This document shows positions 53,692-64,000 of a stretch of DNA of 64,000 bases, one piece after another. The position numbers and the translations under genes are program-made. Under the pieces are notes generated by a model that was given only the letters and a program-made list of their open reading frames with translations, did no database searches and had not been told where the DNA came from. The stretch's first letter is position 1, and each line of letters begins with the position of its first letter. Origin of the DNA: Daucus carota subsp. sativus (lineage: Eukaryota > Streptophyta > Magnoliopsida > Apiales > Apiaceae); NCBI RefSeq assembly GCF_001625215.2, contig NC_030381.2, forward strand, positions 48,507,214-48,571,213, read 5' to 3'.

Positions 53692-55908
53692 ATGGCGAAT
53701 GACGAATCATTAAAGGATGAAAAAACCGCAGAGGAGAAGGCCTTAGATGACTGGCTTCCGGTCACTTCTGCCAGAAATGCCAAATGGTATTATTCTGCAT
53801 TTCACAATGTCACAGCCATGGTCGGAGCTGGTGTTCTTAGCCTTCCTTATGCATTGTCTGAACTCGGTTGGTACGTAATTCTTTTCCAGGGTACATGTCC
53901 ATATTGTTTCCTAGTCTCTCTGGTTCATCGCAACATGTTTGCCAATATGAAAATTATGGTGTTATGTGGGAACCAACTTGAAATTATGTTGCAATTGATG
54001 TATACACAAAATTTCAAGCATGAAAATTTTTCAATTGGTATTCATTTTTCTTCCTTCTTGAATTTCATGGTGGCAGTTATGCATGTTGCGTTATTGAGTA
54101 TAGTGTAATATTATTTACTGTGCTTATCAGTGGTACATAGGTGATTAGTTAGAACAGAGTCTGCAAAAGCAAAAGAGGTGTAGATGTTTTATGTTTCCCC
54201 CTACAATATTAGTTCCTGCGAGTCAGATATATCATCAGCTATCTGATTTAGTTATGGCATATTTGTTTCAGGGGACCTGGAATTGTGATACTAACTCTTT
54301 CATGGATAATAACATTGTACACTTTATGGCAAATGGTGGAGATGCACGAAATCATTCCTGGCAAAAGATTGGACAGGTATCATGAGCTAGGCCAAGCGGC
54401 TTTTGGTGAGAAGCTTGGCCTTTGGATTGTTGTACCCCAACAGCTTATAGTGGAAATTGGTACTTGTATCGTTTACATGGTCACTGGAGGCAAATCTTTG
54501 CAGAAATTCCAAGAATCAGTTTGCCCGACCTGCAAACCTATCAAGACTTCTTACTTCATACTAATATTCGGCTCTGTTCACTTTGTCCTCTGTCTTCTTC
54601 CCAACTTTAACTCCATCTCAGGAGTTTCCCTAGCTGCTGCTGTCATGTCTTTGAGGTGAACACTCAAATATTTTGCAAGTAGTCGTGTGACTAGTTAACT
54701 ACGAAACACACAGAGATTTTGCAAAATTCTAATCTACCTATTTGAATTTTCAAAACCAGATTAACTTCATGTAAAAGAGAATTCTGTTTTAGTCTGAAAA
54801 AGTGATTTCTCTTCTTTTCTTTTTGTAGTTATTCATCGATTGCTTGGATAGCCTCGCTTATGAAAGGGATTCATCAGGAAGTTGATTACAGCTACAGGGA
54901 TAAAACCACAGGTGGAAATGTTTTGAACTTTTTCAGTGCCTTGGGTGATGTAGCTTTTGCTTATGCCGGTCACAATGTTGTGCTGGAAATCCAAGCCACA
55001 ATTCCTTCGACTCCACAACAACCTTCTAAGAAGCCAATGTGGAAAGGTGTCGTCGTTGCATATATAATTGTTGCCCTTTGCTACTTCCCTGTTGCCATTG
55101 TCGGGTACTACATTTTTGGCAATTCGGTAGATGACAATATCCTGATCACACTAGAGAAACCAAATTGGCTCATTGCAATCGCCAATTTATTCGTGGTTAT
55201 CCATGTAATTGGAGGCTACCAGGTATATTTCTGGTTCCTGAAATTCGGTTGCTGCCTACTTTGATTGCTTATTCTTGTTGTTAAATACGCCTGAAACTGC
55301 ATGCAGATATTCTCTATGCCTGTTTTTGACATGGTAGAGACTTTCTTGGTGAAGCATTTAAAAATAAGTCCTTCTACACAACTTCGCATGGTTGTCAGAT
55401 TTACATATGTTGGTACGTGAAATGATAGTGATTTTCTTCTGAGGATCTTTCTGTGAATCTTGTTCAGAGTAACAGGGTTTGTTGTTTTACAGGCCTCACA
55501 TTGTTTGTAGCTATTGCATTCCCATTCTTTGGTGGCTTACTTGGATTCTTTGGCGGATTTGCTTTGGCACCTACAACATACTATGTAAGTGAAAGTAGAA
55601 TGGCTCAGCATTCTGAAAACCTAACAAATTGATGCTTAACTATTTACTTTCTTGTGTAGCTTCCTTGCATCATCTGGCTTATCCTGGTGAAACCCCGTAG
55701 GTTCAGCAGGTCCTGGTGGATAAATTGGGTACGTAAACCTGGTAATTTTCATCTTTCAAATGCCTTGTTTAATCCGTCTTTGCCTGACCTTTAATGTTCT
55801 TGTACACAGATTTGCATAGTACTGGGTGTTCTGCTGATGATTTTAGCTCCTATCGGTGGACTTAAGACGATCATCGCTTCATCCAAAAACTACAAGTTCT
55901 TCGCCTAA
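53692..55908 (+). CDS. LHT1: Lysine/histidine transporter 1-like amino-acid permease (AAAP family)
   Basis: Seven exons: 53692-53870, 54272-54655, 54829-55222, 55307-55412, 55493-55584, 55660-55728 and 55810-55908, sum 1,323 nt, 440 aa, all GT-AG and in phase. LHT proteins are plasma-membrane H+/amino-acid symporters taking up neutral and acidic amino acids. The N-terminus [20 protein letters not shown] and the first helix [20 protein letters not shown] are family signatures. Further marks are [40 protein letters not shown] and the end SSKNYKFFA. About ten to eleven hydrophobic helices fit the fold, and the length fits LHT1 (about 446 aa). The start is the ATG after an A-rich leader that begins the conserved N-terminus. 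No damage is seen. Confidence 0.95.
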
Positions 55909-56573
55909 ATGTTAATGTGTACATTTTGAGTAGAAGATCATTAAATTCTCGGGCTTGCGAGGCCAGAAAAAGGAGTACCAGATGATGAGAAGAAAGATGA
56001 TAAATACACATTGGCTCCTATTTTATGTTGCTTCCAATTTGACTATCAAGTTGATCAATATCAGAAATTTGTAATATAACAGAAGCAAATTGGACTTTGA
56101 AAAAAGAGAAGGAAAAACAGTTTAATCGAAGTTCAACAATGCTATTTCTGCGAATTTATGGCATGTTCGTATAGTTTCTTCTTACTCAAATTATCTGCAG
56201 AAGCATTATGAGCTAGCATAGACTACAGATTAGTGTCATATGTCAAGCATCCAAGTCTCCACTTTGGTTAACATGAACTTACTTGATTAAGCTCATCTAA
56301 CAACATACATGTCCGAGTGTCGAACTTCATAATATTTTAAAAAAAAATTACATGTTTTTTCGTTTAAAATAATGTTCGAGTGCTGAGTATCCGAACATCC
56401 TAGTTTCGTGTCTTACTTACTTCCTATCATTTGCGCGTGCTATAAAACGAGGCCTTCCCCTATAAGTCGGGGTCCCCCAGCTCTGGGCTCTCCACTGAGC
56501 ACTAAGCATTAAACTGGACTCCATTTCCGGATTGTCCGTGTTTTCATCTGCTTACCAACATTTATTGATTTAA
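55909..56573. other. LHT1 3' UTR and spacer
   Basis: No gene is seen. A GC-richer patch at about 56430-56500 (TATAAAACGAGGCCTTCCCC) looks like a core promoter with nothing recognisable behind it. Confidence 0.35.
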
Positions 56574-56602
56574 CTAGGGAATTATGCCCGCGCTACGCGA
56601 GC
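56574..56602 (-). mobile_element. 3' terminus of a minus-strand Helitron
   Basis: Read on the minus strand: hairpin GCTCGCG-TAG-CGCGGGC (one mismatch), a short spacer and CTAG followed by T. This matches the end of the Helitron at 42457-46007 in architecture but not in sequence. The element would extend to the right. Its TC end was not found with confidence. Confidence 0.6.
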
Positions 56603-57099
56603 TCCCTTTACAGAATATTAAAATTTATACATCTTATGTTTTATTATGAAAAAAAAAAGGAGTTTTATGTATATTAATAATATTTTTTGAAAAATATCTG
56701 AATCATTCGGAGATACTTATAGCTTACTTTGGAAAATAAATGAATCATGCAAAGATACTTATAGCTTTCTTTTGAAAATTAACAGCAGCATGATTAGTAT
56801 ACATGACTCGTCACATTTACTGTGTGCACCCCGAAAAAAATAGCGCTCTATAAAAAATTTGTCGATAATTTTTATAAAAAAAAATACCATATAATCAAAG
56901 TATATCTCTGATCTTATGAACCAACAAAAAGAATGGTTTATATTTTAGTGCAATAAATTAACTTGTCAATTCTATATATTACGAATATCTTAACAAAAAA
57001 TTGTACAAAACATAGTAGCTTAAATATGAATTGTTTTATAGTATTTTAGTCCCTGCTTACACAATCCTGGCTATGTTACATGCACATCAATTATGCTTG

Positions 57100-57695
57100 A
57101 TGGTTAAACGTAAATGGCCTTTAGACAATTCACCCCACTGTGTGATGAAATAAGGTTCACATTTGCCTCATTGATTTTTGTTGTACAGGTCCGGGAGCAA
57201 CTTACTATACTGAATGCAGAGAGTTTCTTTGTCTTGAACCCCAAGTAAAACTTGGTTGTAGCTAATTCATCACATTCTTCTGTGCATAAGAAAAGCCCAG
57301 ATAAAGGAGGAGATGAAATGTGCTGCAAATTCACCATATTCTGCTTCATTGCCCCCCCATTGCATCTGGAAATTCAAATTGATTATCAGTAGGCTGCAGA
57401 TGGGTCATTTGACACTTGTCGTTGCGACTGCAGCATGGAGGGCACATTTGATGGGATAAGTGATTGGTCCAGCTGCATAGGAGGAATAGGCTTCTGAGGC
57501 CTATTCGAGTTAATAATTTGCTTTTCATAAGAGTCTAATTTATCCTTGTATCCCATCTGTATATTGCTCTTCGAAATTTGTACGAATGATAGAAAACGCT
57601 CAAGCACATTTTTAAAAGATTTAAGCTCCTCAAGTTGTGGGTTGTTCCCTTGCTGTGACTGTGGCTGTTGTAGTAGAAGAGACTCGTGCTGTAGT
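57100..57695 (-). pseudogene. MED15-like (Mediator subunit 15) gene fragment
   Basis: The minus strand reads SLLLQQPQSQQGNNPQLEEL, then VLERFLSFVQISKSNIQMGY, KDKLDSYEKQIINSNRP and PPMQ. Plant MED15a has the same order: Q-rich tract, LERM.SFLQVSKSNI, EKLGSYEKQI, N.NRPRK. A second piece (about 57350-57110) reads MKQNMVNLQHISSPPLSG and later ANVNLISSHSGVN, again as in MED15a (MQQNLVNLQHSS..., ALSSQSGVN). The two lie in different frames with stops between, and the KIX domain is absent. It lies 500 bp inside a Helitron 3' end on the same strand, so it may be a captured fragment. Confidence 0.65.
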
Positions 57696-60600
57696 AAGAA
57701 GTAAAAGATACATTTTTTAAGATCATGGTTATATCTAACTCAAAATGTTTGCTTATCAAGAAACTTGATTACATACATAGCTCACTGAAACATTATTAAC
57801 TTGGAAACCAACTCTTTATGGTAGTATTGAACTCAAATTTTAAATTATAAAATAAGCTCATAGAAATAAATGTCCATTTATAATTATCAGTTTCAAATCT
57901 ATAACCCCAAAAATAAAAACACATATCAACTTAAAAAATATTAGAAAGATTAATTTTATTATGTATAATTTTCTTTTAAAAAAGTAAAATTTTAATTTTT
58001 TCCAAACATGTATTGGTCATTTTAATATTAACTTCCCGAACTTATAATCAATTCATACCCAATTTTTTAAAAATGATATTAACATATGAACTCATATATA
58101 AAAAAAAATTATACCTGACAACTGTCTACATCAAAACTTTATCCGCTCAAAAAATAAACACGAAAATCATATCACACAAAATTATTTTGGGAAGAATAAT
58201 TATATCAAGTTCTTGTTAAATTTTTACTACGTATAAAAAAACATATTTGTTAATGTTATTCCCCAAAATTAATATAAATTAGTTTCTAGTTAGTTATCCA
58301 TATTAACTCCTAAATAAATTAAATAGAGACGAAATATCAATTAGACACATCTAAAAAGGTCTTTACATAAGGCACAACTTAAAAAGAGGAGCCTAATAAT
58401 TGTCCAAAAAAGCTAAAGCAAAACACTTCTCTCCCCTTGCATGCATTCAAACAGCCGCGCTGCAGTAGAAGGGGCGGCAGATTTGTCCGAGGAAGAAAAC
58501 GCCGATATGGAGTCCAGGCCTGAGATCACGACAAAAGGTAGTCTGTACACTATATTCCCTGTAATGCGTATAACAACCAAGAAATAGTTACTTGTGTTTC
58601 AAAGGGGGATTAAACTCTGAACTGATTAAAATTACTTGAAGACTATACATGTGCTCCATCACCAACAATTGTGTAATGTATGAAAGATTAAATCATATGC
58701 CAAATTCTGATTTTGCATAGCATGCAGAAAAATAATAAACTTAAGTACGTGTGTAAGTCTCTTCCAGCGAAATTGGTAAACTTATGCATAGAATGCCTCA
58801 TTAGTCTGTTTTAAGAAAAATACAATCATGATCATAGATTGTATGAATTTCAAATTATTAGTAAAATAATATATGATGTGCATTTTATGATAATCCAAAA
58901 TTAAGTGAAAACTACCCTTGAAACAACCACTGACTTCTCGGAATGGTTTATATGCAAACAGATTTTGACAGGGATATATGCTCTGAACACCTCACTACGC
59001 AACAACTTATAATTAACACTATAAAAAATAAGGGCTTTTATTAGAAACTGAGAAAAAATTCTTTTATTTAGGAAATTTAGTATGGTGAGATTCTTTTTTT
59101 CTTTTTAGTGAGGTGATCACCAAATTCCAAAACGGTGTACTAAGCAAACAACACATGGAATTAATCTCAAAAGAAAGAATCCAATATCCACCATCTTTTT
59201 ATCTCTTTTTAAGGTATATTATAAATTAGCAGTTCTAACACTTTTAAGACGTCATTGTTCAGCCAACTTTGGTCGTGAAAGTAGAGTGCGGAGAGCTCAA
59301 ATTTTATGTGAAAGATGTCAATTTAATTAAATCTTAATGATTTGCTAAACTAACCTCTTTGATTTCGTTCCACATGTCCTTTGTTGCGATGCACGAAGAG
59401 TTTCCAGATATTATAAAGACAGGGCAGTCAGAGATATGTACATCTTCCGTCTCTTCAACTGCAATTACAAAAGTTACTGGTGGTAGTCTATTTGCAGCTT
59501 CGAATCAGTTAGGAAAGAGATGTTCTCTAAGAAAGTATGTAACCATGATTGGGGATATAGTACTGACTTATGTATAGGACTACTAAGGTGACTGTATAAA
59601 TAATATGTTACCCTGTAATGGAACAATACATGTAGCCATGAAAGCTCACAAAAATGCTATAAGCCTGGAGGAGACTAAAATTATTTAACCTTTGACATAT
59701 AATGAAAATTGTCTTTAGCGCAGGTGCTTATATATAAGTTGGCTTTAAACTCTTTGTGATTTTTGTACTATTTTGTAGATGATGAAGAGACTCATTGTTC
59801 TTTCCTAGGATTTTTATTAGTTACACACCTACTGAATTGATGTTAGAATAGAAACTCATGGCTGTAAAAATATACAGAGCTGCAATATGAAAATTAATGA
59901 TACCTGGGTGATAATGAACAAAACTCATTCCCAATTTGAATATCTTGCATCTTTTTGTAGCTTCTAGTCTTTAGTCTTTAGTAGGTACACATATATATAG
60001 GTGGGATTTCCTGTAAACAAAACACATAAAACAAAATTCACTGGAATTTCAAGTCTAGCATTATGTCCCAAAATAGTCTATCACTATTATATCACTAAAT
60101 ACAAATGTATTAAAGCTTAACACCACTTTTGCCAAAGTCTGTTAATAGGTCATTCTTTGTTGCACTGAAGTAAATTCTGATACTAAAAATCCACAATCTT
60201 TATTTGCAACCTCAACTCTACGGTATAATATCCCTAAGGAATATATAGTAGCATTAATTTCATGAAAATTATCAGCCACTTTTTTTTTAATCGTGTAGGG
60301 AGCTTAAACTTCCGATACTTATTTATTTTAACAGGAAGTTCTTCACTAAAGTGTTTATTTATTTTAACATAAGATTTATTAACCTCACATCAGAAAAGAT
60401 TACATCTTCCCACTGTTTAGCTATTACGTTCTTAAACATTTTATTACTATTGCCATATCACTAAATAAAGATGCATTAAAGCGTAACACCGCTAAAAAAA
60501 GATAATATCAAGAAAATGTTAATAGTTACTACTCTTCTCTGGAAAAATGTGTATAGAAAACACCAACACATGCATAATATAAATCTACATATATCAATAT

Positions 60601-60700
60601 TATACTATATACTGAGATTATCAAATATTAGATTTTAAATCAATAGGCAGCAAACAGTTGCGAAATAATGTTAAAACTTTAAAATAAAATAGCTTTCAAT
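57696..60700. other. AT-rich intergenic DNA with one exon-like island
   Basis: No gene can be supported. At 58441-58535 a GC-richer island opens with ATG and reads MHSNSRAAVEGAADLSEEEN to a weak GTAGTC donor, but I find no following exon. The 73-codon ORF at 59359-59577 has no recognisable content. Confidence 0.35.
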
Positions 60701-62520
60701 CAGAGGAATACCACCACTTTTTTGTGTATTCTTTTATGATTCTGGCTACCACCATACCATCGCGGCCAGGGTGACAAACTTCGATCCGATTTCTGAAAGA
60801 AGAAACTGTAAAATATAAGCTACACACTGAAATTGGACGGTTGATACTTGAAAATTTTATGTCTTATAAATAAACTCTAAAAGTTATTCAAGAGATGACC
60901 TAGAAGGAATAACCATTTTTTGTGTAATAAAGGCAATATTGCAAAATTTTTATAAAAGCAATCACCTCAAGTTGCTAGCCAGATTATTGTGCTTATGCAC
61001 TGGCAACAGAAGCAACCAATCGCGGAGCACCTGTACACCTTAGACAATTCTGGCCACTATCAATAAAGTTTGAAGAAGTCTATTATCGTTAATGTTTGAA
61101 TAAGTCTGCGATGAGATGCAAGATTGTAGGATCAAAATGACAAACCTTCCGAGAAAATCTGTGATGAGATGCAAGATTGTAGGATCAAAAATGTACTTGC
61201 TTTTCTATTCGAGTAAGGGTTGTTTCTAATGTGTGCACAACGCAGGACTATAGAGAATCTGGAAAAAAAAAAGATATAACAGTGAAACAGGACAATTGTT
61301 ATCTAAGTATGTAAAAGAATAAGAAGATACAAACAGAAGATATAATGCTATAATCCATCATAAAATTTGTAACACTTTACCATTTAGGAAAAAATTATTT
61401 TCCGTCCACTTCTGGTCAGTAAGAAACAATTCGAAAGAAATCTCAATCACCAATCCAAGGATTATGATGTTAGTTGTGTTTAAAAAGGAAGGTTTCTAAC
61501 TTGGTCCCTCCATTTTTTCTTCCCTGTTTATAGACTATGCATCGCTACAACATCCAAAGAAATCAAGATTATAAAGAATCATTATGATAAGAAGCTAGGT
61601 CTTAGATATATTAAAATAAATAAACAAATCATAAAGAGAAGAAAAAACCTGAAGGGAATCGACATGATACAACTATTTTCTTCCACGAATTGTAGCTATT
61701 GATTTAGTTCAAAACTATATATACATCCTTATGAAACAATGTAAAATAATATCAAGTGATATTAATTATAGATGAAAATGAATATCTACATACAGAACTC
61801 AAATTGAGAGCAGAAGAGAAAAATTTAAAGTAAAATAAATGACTGAATTTAAAATACAGACAAACCAATACCCTTATCTGACGACGAAGGAGAGTGGACA
61901 CTTAGTGACACTGGCTTTTGACCTGAACATATATTTAAAAAAATGAAAAAGGTTGAGCAGGTGAAGTACTACACAATCATATCTACTTAACACCTAAGAT
62001 GAGACTTGGAATGAAAAAGTATAAAAGTGTGAGAATATCTTACAAAATCAAACAAACCCACATAGAATCACAAATCAAACACCTTATATGCATCAATCAA
62101 AAACTATCTGCAAGAAGTCAAATTCTCTTGAACCATATTGTAGCATTCAACACATCACAACATTGCAAGATGGATAATATGGGTGTGGAAAAACTTACCA
62201 TCTTTTATCGAAGGGAGAGACGGCATCTGAGAGTAATTCGTTTCCGACCTTTAAATCAAACTTGATGAAACACGAAGATAATACACACCGGCGACACGGT
62301 TATGATTTTTGATATCACAGGTTGAAGCCCGTATGAATCCAAGAGGATGCCACATAATCCAAGAGGTTAATCCACATGATTGGAAATTTGAATTCAGAGG
62401 AAGAGAATTGAACGGCATAAATTAAGGAACAAACTGTGCTGGGCAGATGGGTTAACGGGTCTCGGGTGGATGGAGCAGGCAAATAAAACGGGCAAAATTA
62501 GGATTATTTTTGGGGCCTTC
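60701..62520 (-). other. Scattered exon-like islands, possible minus-strand non-coding transcript or decayed gene
   Basis: On the minus strand several islands of higher GC are bounded by splice-like sites. The clearest ends GATAAAAGATG before GTAAGT (about 62198), others lie near 61870-61920, 60970-61060 and 60740-60800. No frame links them into a protein. A direct repeat GATGAGATGCAAGATTGTAG is at about 61109 and 61161. Right of 62520 the base composition changes sharply to AT-rich. Confidence 0.25.
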
Positions 62521-63600
62521 ACTAGCATGCATTAAGAATATATGGATTTAATAGGTTATTTTCAAATTGTCCAAATTTCATATTTATTAAATTAATCCTA
62601 CTTTTACCTAATTAATTATAATAAATTATTGATTAATATTTACTTGAAATTTGAAAAATTATTCAAACTATATAAGTTATCCAAAAGTACCGTATAATTC
62701 CAATTATAAATGATTACTCATTTGAATATTTAAAAATATCTAAGTTGCAAAAATTATTTTCAAAAATACGGTACAACCTCAATTGTAACGTGATACCTTG
62801 TAATTTTAACTTTTATTTACAAATAATTTTGATTGCACGGATATTTTTGTAGACTTCCCAAATTATTTACATGTAAATTAACTCTTAACATTAAACTTAA
62901 CAATTTTTATCATTACATTACAAAAGTGATTTTGAGTTAAAAGTAAACTTTTTTGATAAAAAAAAAAAAAGTAAACTTAACAACTTATAATAATATGTAT
63001 AAACCATTTACTTATATAAAATTATAGAAATATTTTTTTTAAAAAAAATTCATTCAAACATATATAAGATAAACACTTTTCATATTTTCTGAAACACTTT
63101 TTTGTTGAATTATTTTTTATTTTGGATGTGTTTGGATGAATTTGAATAAAAGAAATACATGTTTCCGTATATATATTTTTACAAATAAATGATTTATTCC
63201 TAAAAATAAAGTAAGACAAACATGATTATAAAAATACAAATAAATAATATTTACGACAATTTTAATGAAAAAAGAGTTTAAGGTTATAAAATGTAAAAAT
63301 TATAATATTTAGGTTGCAACTATTAAAATAAAAGTACTCAATGTGTGTTTGGGACAAAATTTAAGATTAAAAATTGTAATCAATTCTTAATTGTGATTTA
63401 TTTAATATTAAATATAAATTATTATTACTATTATATGTTATGTATTGTATATTTACATACAAATACTATTTTATAGAAAAATTTATAATCATAATTACCG
63501 CTATTGAAAAACATTAATTCTTGTGTTAAAAAAATTTATTAAGTTTTGATTAGGTTTATTGCTGTATATCAGGTTCAGGTTGAAGTAGTATAAGCAAATA
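62521..63600. other. Very AT-rich intergenic DNA
   Basis: Long A/T runs, no genes, no recognised repeats. Confidence 0.5.
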
Positions 63601-63616
63601 AAATTGTAGGAGAAAC

Positions 63617-63703
63617 AAATGCTAAGAGATTCATCTCCAGTTTGCCGGGAAACCTGTCGGAAAACAAATACATCTAATATTCCGGCGAAGCTTTATTTGT
63701 TTA
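63617..63703 (+). other. Possible first exon (leader or uORF) of a gene running off the window
   Basis: A GC-richer stretch after AT-rich DNA opens ATG and reads MLRDSSPVCRETCRKTN and further codons to a GTAAAT donor-like site at 63704. Beyond it the sequence is T-rich and intron-like. It could be a 5' UTR exon with a uORF or a coding first exon; the remainder is outside the window. Confidence 0.3.
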
Positions 63704-64000
63704 GGTAAATTACTTTCATTTTTGTAGCTTATTCAATAATTAAACTTGAATCACAATATATTTCTTAGAAACCCCTTAAAGATTGTCTCTTTATGCTTTT
63801 CTTGCCGAAATTATGTAGAATTAATTATTCAATTGATGTTTTATTTCTTGATTCTCTTCTAGAATTTAAGTTATGCACTGATTTTTAGGTTTCTGTTTCT
63901 TGATAGATTTGCAATTGTGTGAGTGATTAAATTTTCAAGATTGGATCTTTAGTTACTTATGAGCTACGAATTGAGGAAATATGTATATTGGGTATACGAT

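Noticed and set aside
58441-58535. First exon of a protein gene (MHSNSRAAVEG...)
   Set aside because: Weak donor, no downstream exon in frame and no known family; kept only as an exon-like island.
59359-59577. 73-codon ORF
   Set aside because: No homology I recognise, AT-rich setting, no promoter or splice context.
61106-61190. Possible box C/D snoRNA (GTGATGAG near 61161)
   Set aside because: A C-box-like word is present but no D box or terminal stem at a suitable distance.
62500-62535. TC end of the minus-strand Helitron
   Set aside because: The minus strand has a TCTTAATGC word here, but the base before it is T rather than A and it does not resemble the other Helitron's start.

Overview
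The window is nuclear DNA of a eudicot plant. The genes have GT-AG introns, the chloroplast LHCII genes carry transit peptides and no introns, and the rest is plant receptor kinases, an amino-acid carrier of the LHT type, a nuclear tRNA-Leu, and Helitron, MITE and LTR-retrotransposon insertions. Nothing in it fixes the species; an asterid is my guess only.

Layout. 1-984: 3' end of a GH3 beta-xylosidase gene. About 2.0-5.8 kb: a bHLH144/SACL-type regulator with a three-intron leader holding a conserved peptide uORF that is split by a 1.4-kb intron. 6.5-7.3 kb: a small secreted X8/CBM43 protein (minus). 7.7-8.0 kb: tRNA-Leu(UAG), whose 3' end seeds a threefold 69-bp tandem repeat. 8.4-32 kb: three minus-strand Lhcb1 genes (A, B, C) interleaved with two plus-strand FLS2-like receptor kinases and one minus-strand EFR-like receptor kinase. 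The EFR-like gene is split by a young Ty3/gypsy element. A decayed Lhcb1 piece lies beside copy B. 33.5-34.1 kb: an unrecognised acidic 208-aa plant protein. 34.4-41.2 kb: two minus-strand G-type lectin (SRK-like) receptor kinases, one intact and one with its kinase core deleted, plus a 5' relic between them. 42.5-46.0 kb: a Helitron. 46.5-52.6 kb: three plus-strand Lhcb1 genes (D, E, F), separated by MITEs and a foldback repeat. 53.7-55.9 kb: an LHT1-type amino-acid transporter. 56.6-63.6 kb: gene-poor DNA with a minus-strand Helitron 3' end, a MED15-like gene fragment and a few exon-like islands. A possible first exon of another gene lies at the right edge.

The core of the window is a cluster of six intact Lhcb1 genes, three pointing left and three pointing right, with immune-type receptor genes between them. 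Lhcb1 genes A and B each sit head-to-head with an FLS2-like gene, which suggests duplication of an Lhcb1/FLS2 block. Several local tracts of perfect identity (Lhcb1 A versus D; FLS2-like 1 versus 2) look like gene conversion. Five of the six Lhcb1 promoters share a CCAAT-GATA-TATA layout about 130-160 bp before the ATG, and copy D keeps a looser version. The rest of the cell biology is unlinked: wall remodelling, thermospermine-type translational control, immune perception, light harvesting and amino-acid uptake.
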